The notes beneath the pieces are model-generated. The model saw only the letters and a list, made by a program, of their open reading frames with translations, had not been told where the DNA came from and ran no database searches. Below are positions 34,433-43,003 of a DNA stretch of 64,000 bases, in pieces. Both the position numbers and the translations under genes were made by a program. Each line of letters begins with the position of its first letter. Position 1 is the first letter of the stretch. Source of the stretch: DATJLY01 sp035518375 (lineage in GTDB: Bacteria > Pseudomonadota > Alphaproteobacteria > ATCC43930 > CGMCC-115725); the NCBI GenBank assembly GCA_035518375.1, contig DATIXQ010000040.1, forward strand, positions 34,942 through 98,941. Direction: 5' to 3'.

Positions 34433-35063
34433 GGCACCGCGACAACCTGCGACGTATCCGCGGTAGGACCATGACGGATTGTTTTGATGGAAGGTGAGTT
34501 GCAGCCGCACGTTTACCGGACGCCATCCGCTGCAAAAATCTTTTTTGTTTGCTTCGGCTCGCTTCTCGTTGCCGGTGGGCTCTTCTTTTTCGCCGCACCG
34601 ATTTGGACTTCGCTCGCGGGTATCACCCCACGAGGTGGTGCCGTTGAGGCATTTGCCCTTACCACAGTGTTGGGGTGCTGCGGCTTCGGGACGGGTGCCC
34701 TCATGATAATTTCGTCCATAACGGGCCACGTGTATCTTTATCCGGACGCGATTGTAGTCGGCAGTGCATTGCCATTTTGGAATCGTCGGTTGGAGCGAAA
34801 GGACATTGGCGCAAAGATGACGATGTTTATCTACGTCCGCACATATGTTCTGTATCCACGCACTCGGAACCAGAAGCCGCTAAGAGTCGGGGTGATGGGC
34901 AGCGAAGATGATTTTTATCGACAGTGGATGGAGAGCATTCCCGAAGCAGACAAAGATTTTCTTCGGAGGCGCCGTCGGGGCGACGCTTAGGAATACCGTT
35001 TGATACGATCCTTTTCAGAAAGATATGAAAGCAAGGATATCCTGATTTCCCAGTGCCCAGTTT
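34427..35063. repeat. Inverted repeat pair flanking the low-GC insert
   Basis: AAACTGGGCAC at 34427-34437 recurs inverted as GTGCCCAGTTT at 35053-35063, an exact 11-base match, with weaker similarity on both sides. The arms bracket the low-GC gene at 34487-34990. The right arm continues into GATCCCGGTTGGTCC. Such ends look like those of an insertion element (IS21-like terminal repeats come to mind), but no transposase is present. Confidence 0.45.
34487..34990 (+). CDS. Hypothetical membrane protein in low-GC insert
   Basis: A 167-residue protein with two N-terminal membrane helices (IFFVCFGSLLVAGGLFFFA, about 18-36, and FGTGALMIISSITGHVYL, about 66-84). A soluble domain follows, with a small beta pattern (VYLYPDAIVVGSALPFWNRRLERKDIG) like PH-type bacterial domains. 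It ends with a basic tail. Base composition and codon choice are clearly less GC-rich than all neighbours (TTT, AAA, TTA-type codons appear), pointing to transfer. It sits between the tRNA-Lys gene and the chemoreceptor, flanked by an inverted repeat. The ATG at 34487 has no clear ribosome site. No family is recognised with confidence. Confidence 0.6.
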   Translation: MEGELQPHVYRTPSAAKIFFVCFGSLLVAGGLFFFAAPIWTSLAGITPRGGAVEAFALTTVLGCCGFGTGALMIISSITGHVYLYPDAIVVGSALPFWNRRLERKDIGAKMTMFIYVRTYVLYPRTRNQKPLRVGVMGSEDDFYRQWMESIPEADKDFLRRRRRGDA

Positions 35064-35097
35064 GATCCCGGTTGGTCCACCAAATTCACTTCGATAG

Positions 35098-37230
35098 TTA
35101 GGCTGCCTTGATTTCGCCGAGGAAGGCGCCGACTTCGGTGCGCAGCTTCGAGGCTTCGCCGTCGAGCGCGCCGGCGGCGTCGAGCATGAATTTGGCACTC
35201 TCGCGTGAATCGCCGGCGGTGCGCGAGACGCCGGAGATGTTGGCCGAGACGCCTTGCGTCGCCACCGCCGCAAGCTGCACGTTGCGCGCGATCTCGCGCG
35301 TCGTCTCGTCCTGCTGCTGCACGGCGCTTGCGACCGAGGTGACGATGTCGCTGATGCGCCCGATCGTCTTCGTCACTTCCTCGATCGTGCCGACGGCGTT
35401 GCCGGTCGCCTGCTGCATCTGATGGATATGGGCGGCGACTTCCTCGGTCGCCTCGGCCGTCTGCTTCGCGAGCGACTTCACCTCGGCCGCGACGACGGCG
35501 AAGCCTTGGCCCGCGGCGCCGGCGCGCGCCGCCTCGATCGTGGCGTTGAGCGCCAAGAGGTTCGTCTGCGTCGCGATCCGGCTAATGAGCTGCACCACCT
35601 CGCCGATGGCATTGGCGGCGGCGGCGAGGCTCTGGATCGTGTCGTTGCTGCGGGCCGTCTCGGCGACCCCGTGCGTCGCGACGTCGGCCGATTCCAAGAG
35701 CTGGCGCCGGATCTCGGAGATCGAGGCCGAAAGCTCCTCGGCGCCCGCGGCAACCGTCTGCACGTTGCTCGAGACCTGCATCGACGCGTCCGACGCCGCG
35801 GCCGATTGCGCGCTCGTCTGGCCGGCCGAGGCCGACATCGCGGCCGCCGTCTCGCGCAGGTGGCTCGCAGCTCCCGCGACGCTGTCGACGATGCCCTTGA
35901 TGCGCGACTGGAAGCTGTCCGCCAAGGCGAGGAGGTCGGCGCGCCGTTCGGCGGCCAACTGCTGGCGCTCGTCGCTCGCCCGCGCCTCGGCTTCGCGCGC
36001 GGCGCGCGCATTGTCGCGGAACACCGTGAGCGCCGCCGCCATGTCGGCGACCTCGTCGTTGCCGCCCTGCGGAATGGCCGCCGCCAGGTTGCCACCGGCG
36101 ATCTCGCTCATGCTGCGGCAGAGCGCCTTCATGCGGCGCACGATATGGCCACCGACATAGAAGCCGGCGATGGCGAGCGCCGCGACGAGGCTCAGCGCCG
36201 CGATCGAGACAAGCGCCATGCGGCCGCGCTGGAGCGCGTGCACCGTGTCGGAGGCCGCGCCCTCGGCCACGCTCTTGTTGGCGGCGACGAGTTGCGAGAC
36301 CTGCTGTTCGAGCGCCGCGGCAAGCTTGCGGTTCTCGGCGAGGAGCGAGTTGCCCTTCGCCAGCGCCGCCAGCTCGGCTTTGCGCACGGCGAAGATGCCG
36401 TTGTCGCCGCGCCCGGCCTCGATGAGCTTGGCGACGGCGGTTCCGAGCTCGCCCTCCATCGCCGTGCCCTTCAGTGCGTCAAGCGATTTGCCGATATGGC
36501 CCGAGGCGGCGGTGAACCTGTCCTCGATCGGCGGCAAGCGGTCCTTGTTCGGGATGTTGGCGGCCTCGGTCATGAGGCCGAGGATGAGGTTGGCGTCGCC
36601 GCGGAGCGTCAGGAGCGCCTGGAGTGTCGACACGTCGCTCCCGGAGTGGGCCGTACGGCCCGGCGCCTTGTTTCCCCCCGCAAGTCCGGTCGCGAGATCG
36701 AAGCCGACATCGTCGATGATGGGCTCGAGCTTCTGCGACAGCGCGTCGTGAGCGATGCGCATGCTCGTATCGAGCGCGAGACGCTCGTCGCGCAGTTTGA
36801 GGCGCTCGCCGACTGCGGCGGAAAGCTGGGTCAGGTTCTCGGCGATCGCTTGAGGCGCCACCGGATCGACCCAAGTGTCGGCATCGCCGCCGGCCGTGTT
36901 GGCGGCCAGGGCGGCGATCGTCTCCTCGAGTGTGTGCTGGCTCGTCTGCAGCGCTGCGACGGCCGCCTCGCGCTCGGCCGAAGTCTGTGCCGCCAAGAGC
37001 GTGGGCGCCGCCGAGACCAGTTCGGTGCTGCTTTGGGCCAGCCGCACCGAGAGGTTGAGCGCCGGCAGACTATTGCCGGTGATGCCGTCGAGCGTCTGGC
37101 CCACGTTTTGATACGACACGACCGCGACCGCGCAGGCGACCACGGTCAGCATCGCGACGGTGCCGAAGGCGAGAAAGAGCTTGCCGCCCAGTCCGAGATT
37201 TTTGCGCCGCTGGCGCGTGTCCGTCTCCAT
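35098..37230 (-). CDS. Methyl-accepting chemotaxis protein
   Basis: A 710-residue transmembrane chemoreceptor. The N-terminal membrane helix (LFLAFGTVAMLTVVACAVAVV, about 20-40) precedes a long helical periplasmic sensor (about 41-335). The second membrane helix (MALVSIAALSLVAALAIAGFYVGG) leads into a HAMP domain (RRMKALCRSMSEIAGGNLAAAIP) and a cytoplasmic signalling domain. The hairpin tip IATQTNLLALNATIEAARAGAAGQGFAVVAAEV is intact. It signals through CheA/CheW, which are not in view. The long helical sensor resembles the TorS-like or helical-bundle class; ligand unknown. Confidence 0.93.
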   Translation of the reverse strand: METDTRQRRKNLGLGGKLFLAFGTVAMLTVVACAVAVVSYQNVGQTLDGITGNSLPALNLSVRLAQSSTELVSAAPTLLAAQTSAEREAAVAALQTSQHTLEETIAALAANTAGGDADTWVDPVAPQAIAENLTQLSAAVGERLKLRDERLALDTSMRIAHDALSQKLEPIIDDVGFDLATGLAGGNKAPGRTAHSGSDVSTLQALLTLRGDANLILGLMTEAANIPNKDRLPPIEDRFTAASGHIGKSLDALKGTAMEGELGTAVAKLIEAGRGDNGIFAVRKAELAALAKGNSLLAENRKLAAALEQQVSQLVAANKSVAEGAASDTVHALQRGRMALVSIAALSLVAALAIAGFYVGGHIVRRMKALCRSMSEIAGGNLAAAIPQGGNDEVADMAAALTVFRDNARAAREAEARASDERQQLAAERRADLLALADSFQSRIKGIVDSVAGAASHLRETAAAMSASAGQTSAQSAAASDASMQVSSNVQTVAAGAEELSASISEIRRQLLESADVATHGVAETARSNDTIQSLAAAANAIGEVVQLISRIATQTNLLALNATIEAARAGAAGQGFAVVAAEVKSLAKQTAEATEEVAAHIHQMQQATGNAVGTIEEVTKTIGRISDIVTSVASAVQQQDETTREIARNVQLAAVATQGVSANISGVSRTAGDSRESAKFMLDAAGALDGEASKLRTEVGAFLGEIKAA

Positions 37231-37311
37231 GGGTCAGCCGCCGCCGCCGGCGAGGCGGACGCGCATCGCGATCAGCAGCCGCCCGAGGCGCATCAAGCTT
37301 CTCCACGATCC

Positions 37312-37334
37312 AAGAAACCGGCCCACAAGGCCGG
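37312..37334 (-). terminator. Rho-independent-type hairpin
   Basis: CCGGCC (37318-37323), loop CACAA, GGCCGG (37329-37334). On the minus strand the stem is followed by TTTCTTGG, a short T-run. It lies downstream of the leftward lipoprotein gene (37430-37588), whose transcript it would end before the chemoreceptor gene. On the plus strand ATTTTC follows, so it may work both ways. Confidence 0.55.
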
Positions 37335-37429
37335 ATTTTCAGGAATTGGAGACTACCGGCACACGCCATAAAAAAAGGTAAAATTCAAGCTTTCTTGATC
37401 GCTTCGGGCACGGCGGAGCGGGGCGCGCG

Positions 37430-37588
37430 TCAGCAGTGATAGAAGCCGTTCGTCACCACGGCGGGACTGCCGCCCGGGCACACCACCGCCGCGCCGGGCG
37501 GGATGACGACGGTCGGCTGCGCCGGTGGACAGCTGCAGCACGCGGCAAGGACAAGCGACAAGAACCCAAACACCAGGGCGGTACGCAT
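37430..37588 (-). CDS. Small lipoprotein
   Basis: A 52-residue exported protein. The signal peptide MRTALVFGFLSLVLAACCSC ends in a lipobox (LAAC), so the mature protein is a short lipid-anchored Cys/Pro/Val-rich peptide (PPAQPTVVIPPGAAVVCPGG, ending in Cys). The start at 37588 is chosen because it places the signal peptide at the N-terminus; a longer start at 37627 would put charged residues ahead of it. It is divergent from the DUF3309 gene. Function unknown. Confidence 0.6.
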   Translation of the reverse strand: MRTALVFGFLSLVLAACCSCPPAQPTVVIPPGAAVVCPGGSPAVVTNGFYHC

Positions 37589-37720
37589 CCGGCGCTCCCG
37601 TGAAAGCGGATTTTTCACTCCGCACAACAGTGTCCGAAGCGAAGACGTTCCTAAGAGGACGGGGTCGGGAACTGGCGATGAAACCGGCGCGTTCCCAAAC
37701 CACGAGGAAAGGGGAACCGC

Positions 37721-37876
37721 ATGCTTGGCACCATCCTGCTCATCATTCTGATCTTGCTGCTGATCGGCGCGTTGCCGGCATGGCCGTACAGCGGCGGCTG
37801 GGGCTATTACCCGAGTGGCGGCTTCGGCGTGCTGCTGATCGTCCTCATCGTGCTTCTCGTGATGGGACGCGTGTAA
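37721..37876 (+). CDS. DUF3309 family small membrane protein
   Basis: A 51-residue protein with two hydrophobic stretches (LGTILLIILILLLIGALP and GVLLIVLIVLLVMGRV) around a Gly/Tyr turn (AWPYSGGWGYYPSGGFG). This is the whole DUF3309 pattern, common in proteobacteria and often near stress or envelope genes. A strong GAGGAAAGGGG ribosome site precedes the ATG at 37721. Function unknown. Confidence 0.8.
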   Translation: MLGTILLIILILLLIGALPAWPYSGGWGYYPSGGFGVLLIVLIVLLVMGRV

Positions 37877-37897
37877 CGGCGGGCGCGGCCGCGCCCG

Positions 37898-38605
37898 TCA
37901 GTGGATGTCGTCCATGCGCGCGAAGATCGCGCCAAGGTCGGCGGCGCGGAAGCCGGGCTTCTTGCAGGCGTCGAGCACGACCTTCTCGCGCCGTGCGAGG
38001 AGATCGGCCGCGGCGGGGAGCTTCGCCACCGCTTCGCGCGGGATGACGACCGCGCCGTGGCGGTCGGCGTGGACGAGGTCGTCATGCGACACGATCATGC
38101 CGGCGACGCTCACCGTCACGCCGAACGCGACGATGTCGACATGGGCGTGTGACGGCATGACCGAGCCCGCCAGCACGAAATACCCGTCCGCCCACTGATC
38201 GATGTCGCGCACGGCGCCGTCGGTGACGACACCGACGGAGCCCAGCGCCTTGTGCACGTTCGACTGCACCTCGCCCCAGAAGCAGGCGATGCCGAGATCG
38301 GGCCCGTCCACATCCTGCATGACGACGAGGCTTGGCAGCGGCGCCTGGCCGACATAGTCGTAATAGGCAAGGCGCGTCGCGCGTGCCTCGTCCTTGGCGC
38401 GTGGGTGGGGCTCGCGCGAGCGGATCATAACGGTGCGGGCATAGCCGATGACCGGCTTCGCCGCGGGGAACGGCGCGACAAGCGGGCGGCGGTTGAAGCC
38501 GTAAGCGCGGCGCTCGGGCACCACGAGCTCAAGCGCATTGCAGATCGTGGGCGTGTCGTAGCTCAGGAGCGCGGCGAGCGTCTCTTGACTCAAGGGCGTG
38601 GCCAA
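37898..38605 (-). CDS. RraA / HMG-aldolase family protein
   Basis: A 235-residue protein of the RraA-like fold shared by 4-hydroxy-4-methyl-2-oxoglutarate (HMG/CHA) aldolases and the RNase E regulator RraA. Visible features are LLSYDTPTICNALE at the N-terminus, FWGEVQSNVHKALGSVGVVTDGAVRDI with the substrate-binding Arg-Asp, and HDDLVHADRHGAVVIPRE. Pyruvate-aldolase activity fits the catabolic surroundings, since the 4,5-cleavage pathway of protocatechuate ends with such an aldolase. It lies at the left edge of the catabolic region and is divergent from the MetE-like gene at 38666. Confidence 0.78.
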   Translation of the reverse strand: MATPLSQETLAALLSYDTPTICNALELVVPERRAYGFNRRPLVAPFPAAKPVIGYARTVMIRSREPHPRAKDEARATRLAYYDYVGQAPLPSLVVMQDVDGPDLGIACFWGEVQSNVHKALGSVGVVTDGAVRDIDQWADGYFVLAGSVMPSHAHVDIVAFGVTVSVAGMIVSHDDLVHADRHGAVVIPREAVAKLPAAADLLARREKVVLDACKKPGFRAADLGAIFARMDDIH

Positions 38606-38665
38606 CGAAACCTCCTTCGGGCAAGATTGATCGCCGGACTATGACCGGCGCGTGGAGGAACGTCG

Positions 38666-39859
38666 ATGCAGAAGAGCGCCACTCGGATCAGAACGTCGCA
38701 CGTGGGCCGGCTTCCGGCGCCCAAGGGCTTCGAGGACGTGCCGATGCGGCTCGCCAACGCCGAGCTCACCGACACCGCCGAGCTCAACCGCCTCGTCGTG
38801 CCGGCGGTCGCCGAGGTGGTACGGCAGCAGACGCAAGCGGGCATCGACTGCATCAACGACGGCGAGTTCTGGACGACGCGCTCGCGTGCCCACTATGCCG
38901 CACACTTCACCGGCATCGAAGCGCGGCCGGTCAGGGCCGACGAGCCGCCGACCTCGCGCCACTCGACGCGCGAGCGCGACGAGTTCCGCGAGTTCTACGA
39001 GGACATGGACAAGATCGGTACTATGTTCTTCGTGCCCGGCGAGAAGCCGGTGCCGGTCATCACCGAGCGCATCGTCGCGCGCGGGGCCCTCAAGTCGAAA
39101 GGCACCGAGGCGATCGAGCGCGAGCTCGGCACCTTCAAGGCCGCGATCGAGCGCTCGGGCGCCAAGGTGGACGAGGCGTTCGTCGCCGTACTCGCGCCAG
39201 GCTGGCTCGATCACTTCATCTACAACGAGTACTACAAGACCGAGGAGGAGTTCCTCTTCGCGTTGGCTGACGCGATCCGGCCCGAATACCGCGCCGTCAT
39301 CGATGCGGGCTTCGTGCTCCAGATCGACGACCCGGGTCTCCCCGACTGGTGGGACATGCTGAAGCCCGAGCCCACGGTCCAGGCCTACCGCAAATTCGCG
39401 CAACTCCGCATCGATGCCGTCAACCACGCGATCCAGGGCCTGCCGGAGGAGCGCGTGCGCTATCACCTCTGCTGGGGCAGCTGGCATGGGCCGCACACGC
39501 ACGACCTGCCGCTCGAGCACATTGTCGACCTCATTCTCCAGGTCAAGGCGCAGACCTATTCCTTCGAGGCCGGCAATGTGCGGCATGAGCATGAGTGGCG
39601 CGTGTGGAAGGAGGCGAAGATCCCGGCCGGCAAACAGCTCATGCCGGGCGTCGTAAGTCACTCCACGAATCTCGTCGAGCATCCGCAGCTCGTGGCCGAT
39701 CGCATCCTTCGCTACGCCGAGATCGTCGGCCGCGAGAACGTCATCGCTGGCACCGATTGCGGCCTCGGCGGGCGCGTCCATGCCGAGCTTGCCTGGGCCA
39801 AGCTCAAGTCTCTCGCCGAGGGCGCGCGGATCGCTTCGCAGACACTGTGGCGCAAATGA
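38666..39859 (+). CDS. Methionine-synthase-II-like protein (MetE catalytic domain only)
   Basis: A 397-residue stand-alone version of the cobalamin-independent methionine synthase catalytic barrel. The opening IRTSHVGRLPAP, INDGEFWTTRS and LQIDDPGL match the family. The zinc ligands are all present: His267 and Cys269 (HLCWG), Glu301 (SFEAGN) and Cys365 (TDCGLGG). It lacks the folate-binding N-terminal half of MetE, as do many MetE-core paralogues of unknown substrate that work on other thiol or methyl donors. Its stop overlaps the start of a substrate-binding protein (ATGA at 39856-39859). A paralogue lies at 52186. True methionine synthesis is unlikely. Confidence 0.75.
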   Translation: MQKSATRIRTSHVGRLPAPKGFEDVPMRLANAELTDTAELNRLVVPAVAEVVRQQTQAGIDCINDGEFWTTRSRAHYAAHFTGIEARPVRADEPPTSRHSTRERDEFREFYEDMDKIGTMFFVPGEKPVPVITERIVARGALKSKGTEAIERELGTFKAAIERSGAKVDEAFVAVLAPGWLDHFIYNEYYKTEEEFLFALADAIRPEYRAVIDAGFVLQIDDPGLPDWWDMLKPEPTVQAYRKFAQLRIDAVNHAIQGLPEERVRYHLCWGSWHGPHTHDLPLEHIVDLILQVKAQTYSFEAGNVRHEHEWRVWKEAKIPAGKQLMPGVVSHSTNLVEHPQLVADRILRYAEIVGRENVIAGTDCGLGGRVHAELAWAKLKSLAEGARIASQTLWRK

Positions 39860-40812
39860 CCGCGCGCTCTACGATTATCGCCGCGGCGCTCCTCCTTCTC
39901 GCCGCCACGTCCGCACACGCAGCCGACACGCTGCGCGTTGGCCGCTCGCCGGGCTTCCTCTTCGCCTACACCCCGCTCGATGTCGGGCTCGCGAAGGGCT
40001 TCTTCCAGAAGCGCGATCTCACAATCGAGCGCGTCGATTTCGAGGGCGCGTCCAAGATGGACCAGGGTCTGGTCGCGGGCTCGATCGACATCTCCCTTGG
40101 CTCGCCCATGGGCATGTCGATGGAGGTGAAAGGCATGCCCGCCACGGCGATTGCCGTCATCGCCGGGCCGATGCTCGAGTTCGGGGTCCTTGTCCCGTAT
40201 GACTCGGCGGTGAAATCCCTCGCGGACCTGAAAGGCAAGACGTTCGGCATCGCCACGATCGGCTCGATCACGCAGTGGGTTGCGCTCGAGCTGGCGCGCG
40301 TCGAGGGTTGGGGGCCTGACGGCATCAAGCTCACCGCCATCGGCTCGAGCCCGGGCGCGGCCGCAGCGGCGCTCAAGGCGCATCTCGTCGACGCCACCAT
40401 CGGCAACGCCACGTCGGGTCCGATCCTCGAGCGCGCGCATGACGGGAGGCTCCTGGCCACGGCCGCCGACTTCGTGCCGCATTTCATGGCGCACACGATG
40501 TATGCCACGACCGACCAACTGAAGCGCAATCCCGACGCCGTGCGCCGCTTCCTCGCCGCGTGGTTCGAGGCCGTGGCCTATATGCGCGCTCATCCCGACG
40601 AGACGATCCGCATCGACATGCCGGTCACAGGCCTCAGCGAGGCCGACGAGCAAACGGAATACAAGCTGCTGATGCCGGGCCTCTCGGCGGACGGGCATTT
40701 CGATCCCAAGGACGTCGAGCGCATCGGCCAGTCCTTCGTCGAGCTCAAGGTGCTCGACCATGCGCCCGACATGGCGAAGCTCTACACCGAGCAGTATCTG
40801 CCGCGGAGATGA
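39856..40812 (+). CDS. ABC-type substrate-binding protein (NitT/TauT-like), orphan
   Basis: A 318-residue periplasmic binding protein. Signal peptide TIIAAALLLLAATSAHAAD, then LRVGRSPGFLFAYTPLDVGLAKGFFQKRDL and VAGSIDISLGSPMGMSM, the NMT1/SsuA-type pattern. LADLKGKTFGIATIGS is the hinge segment. Translation is coupled to the MetE-like gene by a 4-base overlap. No permease or ATPase gene is adjacent. The ligand may be the substrate or methyl donor of the neighbouring enzymes, but this is inference. Confidence 0.78.
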   Translation: MTARSTIIAAALLLLAATSAHAADTLRVGRSPGFLFAYTPLDVGLAKGFFQKRDLTIERVDFEGASKMDQGLVAGSIDISLGSPMGMSMEVKGMPATAIAVIAGPMLEFGVLVPYDSAVKSLADLKGKTFGIATIGSITQWVALELARVEGWGPDGIKLTAIGSSPGAAAAALKAHLVDATIGNATSGPILERAHDGRLLATAADFVPHFMAHTMYATTDQLKRNPDAVRRFLAAWFEAVAYMRAHPDETIRIDMPVTGLSEADEQTEYKLLMPGLSADGHFDPKDVERIGQSFVELKVLDHAPDMAKLYTEQYLPRR

Positions 40813-40880
40813 CGGTTCACGCGTGGTGCGTTCCGGCGTAGAGTCCGGGAGCGAACCACAAAAGGTGAGAGGTGACGGCA

Positions 40881-42116
40881 ATGAAAGTCTGCATGTTCCA
40901 CCTCATGCCCTACCGCGATCTGCCGCCCGACTTCGCGCGGCGCTACAGCTCGGCCTATATCGATCCGCAGTGGTTCGACGTGGCGGATGCCGACAAGGTC
41001 GGCCTCTATTTCAACTGGACGCTCGACGAGCTGGTCTATGCAGCGAAAGCCGGGATGCACGGCGTGTGCACCAACCAGCATCACCAGAACGTCTATGGCT
41101 TCATGGCCAACCCGAGCCTCATGGGCTCGGTGCTGGCGAAGCTTACGAACGGCGAGAACACGGCCATCATCCAGATCGGCTCGACCTTGCCCTCGACCTC
41201 GCCGCCGACGCGCATCGCCGAGGAATACGCCATCATCGACTGCATCAGCGGTGGCCGGCTCGTCGCGGGCTTCCCGACCGGCCTTCCCGCCGACGCCACG
41301 ATTGCCAACGGTATCGTGCCCCTGGATCAGCGCGAGCGCTATCGCGAGGCCTTGGACCTCGTCATCAAGGCGTGGTCGGCGAAGGAGCGCTTTGCCTGGA
41401 ACGGCAAGCATTACCAGCTTCCGGCCGTGACGCTGTGGCCGCGCCCCATTCAGCAGCCGCACCCGCCGATCTGGATTCCTGGCTCCGGCATCTCGTCGAC
41501 CGCGGAATACGTGGTCGAGCACGATCACTGCTTCTGCCATCTGAGCTATCAGGGCGCGAAGAACGCCGAGAACGTGGCCGACCGCTATTGGCAGCTCGCG
41601 GCGGAGAAGGGGCGGGATGCCAATCCGTACCGCTTCGGCTTCCTGCAGCTTATCGGCATTTCCGAGACCGACGCCGAGGCCGAGGAATATGCGCGCCACG
41701 CCGAGTATTTCTATCACAACCTCTTGAGCACGCCGTCACACTACATGGCCATTCCCGGCTGCCTCGAATACAACGCCCTGCAGGCGGCAGTCGCGAACCC
41801 GACGCGCAACTTCAATCTGCGCGACATGAAGTTCAAGGATCTGGTCGATCGCGGGTTCGTCATCGTCGGCAGCGCCAAGTCGGTGCGCGACCAATTGCTG
41901 GAGGCGGTGAAGCGGCTCCGTATCGGCCACCTGATGACGCTTCTCCATTTCGGCTCGATGCCGGGCGAGCTCTGCCGCAAGAACATCGATCTCTTCACGC
42001 GCGAGGTACTGCCGCATCTGGCGCCGCTATGGGACGACGAGTGGGAGGACCGCTGGTGGCCCGCGCGCCTCAGGGAGACGCGACGCGCTCGCGCGCCGGC
42101 GCCGGCCGCAAGCTGA
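40881..42116 (+). CDS. LLM-class flavin-dependent monooxygenase
   Basis: A 411-residue luciferase-like flavoenzyme. Family hallmarks are MKVCMFHLMPYRDLP at the N-terminus, MHGVCTNQHHQNVYGFMANPS, IAEEYAIIDCISGGRLVAGFPTG and PPIWIPGSGISSTAEYV. Such enzymes use FMNH2 or F420H2 to oxidise alkanes, sulfonates, ketones or heterocycles. The ATG at 40881 has GAGAGGTG 6 bases upstream; a GTG three codons earlier is less likely. It is followed 13 bases later by an alpha/beta hydrolase, a common pairing when the oxidation yields an ester or lactone. No reductase partner is nearby. Confidence 0.82.
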   Translation: MKVCMFHLMPYRDLPPDFARRYSSAYIDPQWFDVADADKVGLYFNWTLDELVYAAKAGMHGVCTNQHHQNVYGFMANPSLMGSVLAKLTNGENTAIIQIGSTLPSTSPPTRIAEEYAIIDCISGGRLVAGFPTGLPADATIANGIVPLDQRERYREALDLVIKAWSAKERFAWNGKHYQLPAVTLWPRPIQQPHPPIWIPGSGISSTAEYVVEHDHCFCHLSYQGAKNAENVADRYWQLAAEKGRDANPYRFGFLQLIGISETDAEAEEYARHAEYFYHNLLSTPSHYMAIPGCLEYNALQAAVANPTRNFNLRDMKFKDLVDRGFVIVGSAKSVRDQLLEAVKRLRIGHLMTLLHFGSMPGELCRKNIDLFTREVLPHLAPLWDDEWEDRWWPARLRETRRARAPAPAAS

Positions 42117-42129
42117 GACGGGGGAGGCG

Positions 42130-42924
42130 ATGGCGGAGACGTGCCGGCTCAAGCTCTGGCAAGACAAGGTCGAGACCGAAGTTGAGATCAGCGGCAGCGG
42201 CCAGCCGCTCCTTTACCTGCACGGGCCGTGGGGCTTGGCACCCGACCGGTCCTTCATCGAGCGGCTTGCGGCGGCGAACAAGGTCTACGCGCCGCGCCAT
42301 CCCGGCACGACGCGCGGCGACCCCAATGCCGCACATGCGATCAACACGCTGTGGGACCTCATCGTCTATTACGAGGAGCTGATGGACGGGCTGGGGCTCG
42401 AGAGTGTGGCGCTCGCGGGCCATTCGTTCGGCGGCCTCGTCGCCGCCGAGATCGCCGCCAACGCGCCCGCGCGCGTCCGGCGCCTCGTGCTCATCGACCC
42501 GGTCGGGCTCTGGCGCGACGATCATCCGGTGCAGAACTGGATGATCTTGCCCGACGCGAGTCGGCCGAAGGCGCTTTTCGCCGATCCCGCGGGCGACGCG
42601 GCCAAGCGCTTCTTCGCCCTGCCCGAGGACAAGGACGCGCGCACGCAGGCGATCGTCGCCTTCGTCTGGGCGCAGGCCTGCACTGGCAAATATATCTGGC
42701 CCATTCCCGACAAGGGGCTGAAGCATCGCATCCACCGCATCAGTGCCCCAACGCTGGTGCTTTGGGGCAAGGAGGACGCGATCGCGGCGCAAGATTATGC
42801 TGGCGAGTTCGCCGCGCGCATCAAGGGCGCGCGCGTCGAGTTCGTCGACCGCGCCGGCCACTTGCCGCATTTGGAGCAGGGCGAGCGCGCCGCCGCGCTC
42901 GTGCGGTCATTCCTCGCCGGCTGA
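42130..42924 (+). CDS. Alpha/beta-fold hydrolase
   Basis: A 264-residue alpha/beta hydrolase with the nucleophile elbow GHSFGG (Ser99), an oxyanion segment LYLHGPWG and the probable acid Asp216 (LWGKEDAIA) and base His244 (GHLPHLEQG). It resembles C-C bond or ester hydrolases of meta-cleavage pathways. It starts 13 bases after the LLM monooxygenase, so the two are likely co-expressed. The substrate is unknown. A long frame on the opposite strand is a GC-driven shadow. Confidence 0.82.
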   Translation: MAETCRLKLWQDKVETEVEISGSGQPLLYLHGPWGLAPDRSFIERLAAANKVYAPRHPGTTRGDPNAAHAINTLWDLIVYYEELMDGLGLESVALAGHSFGGLVAAEIAANAPARVRRLVLIDPVGLWRDDHPVQNWMILPDASRPKALFADPAGDAAKRFFALPEDKDARTQAIVAFVWAQACTGKYIWPIPDKGLKHRIHRISAPTLVLWGKEDAIAAQDYAGEFAARIKGARVEFVDRAGHLPHLEQGERAAALVRSFLAG

Positions 42925-43003
42925 GGCGAGGCGCATCCACCCGTACGAATGGAGATACGACACCGCAGTAACGACAAATCATAGAACGAGAAGGGAGGAA
43001 CCT

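Noticed and set aside
35061..35083. tRNA-3'-end-like TTTGATCCCGG...TCCACCA near the right repeat
   Set aside because: It ends CCACCA but the supposed T-stem does not pair (CCCAG versus CCGGT), so it is not a tRNA fragment; it is better seen as part of the repeat.
35254..37371. 705-codon + strand frame opposite the chemoreceptor
   Set aside because: The chemoreceptor signalling-domain hairpin is on the minus strand; this frame has Arg/Gly-rich composition and no family pattern.
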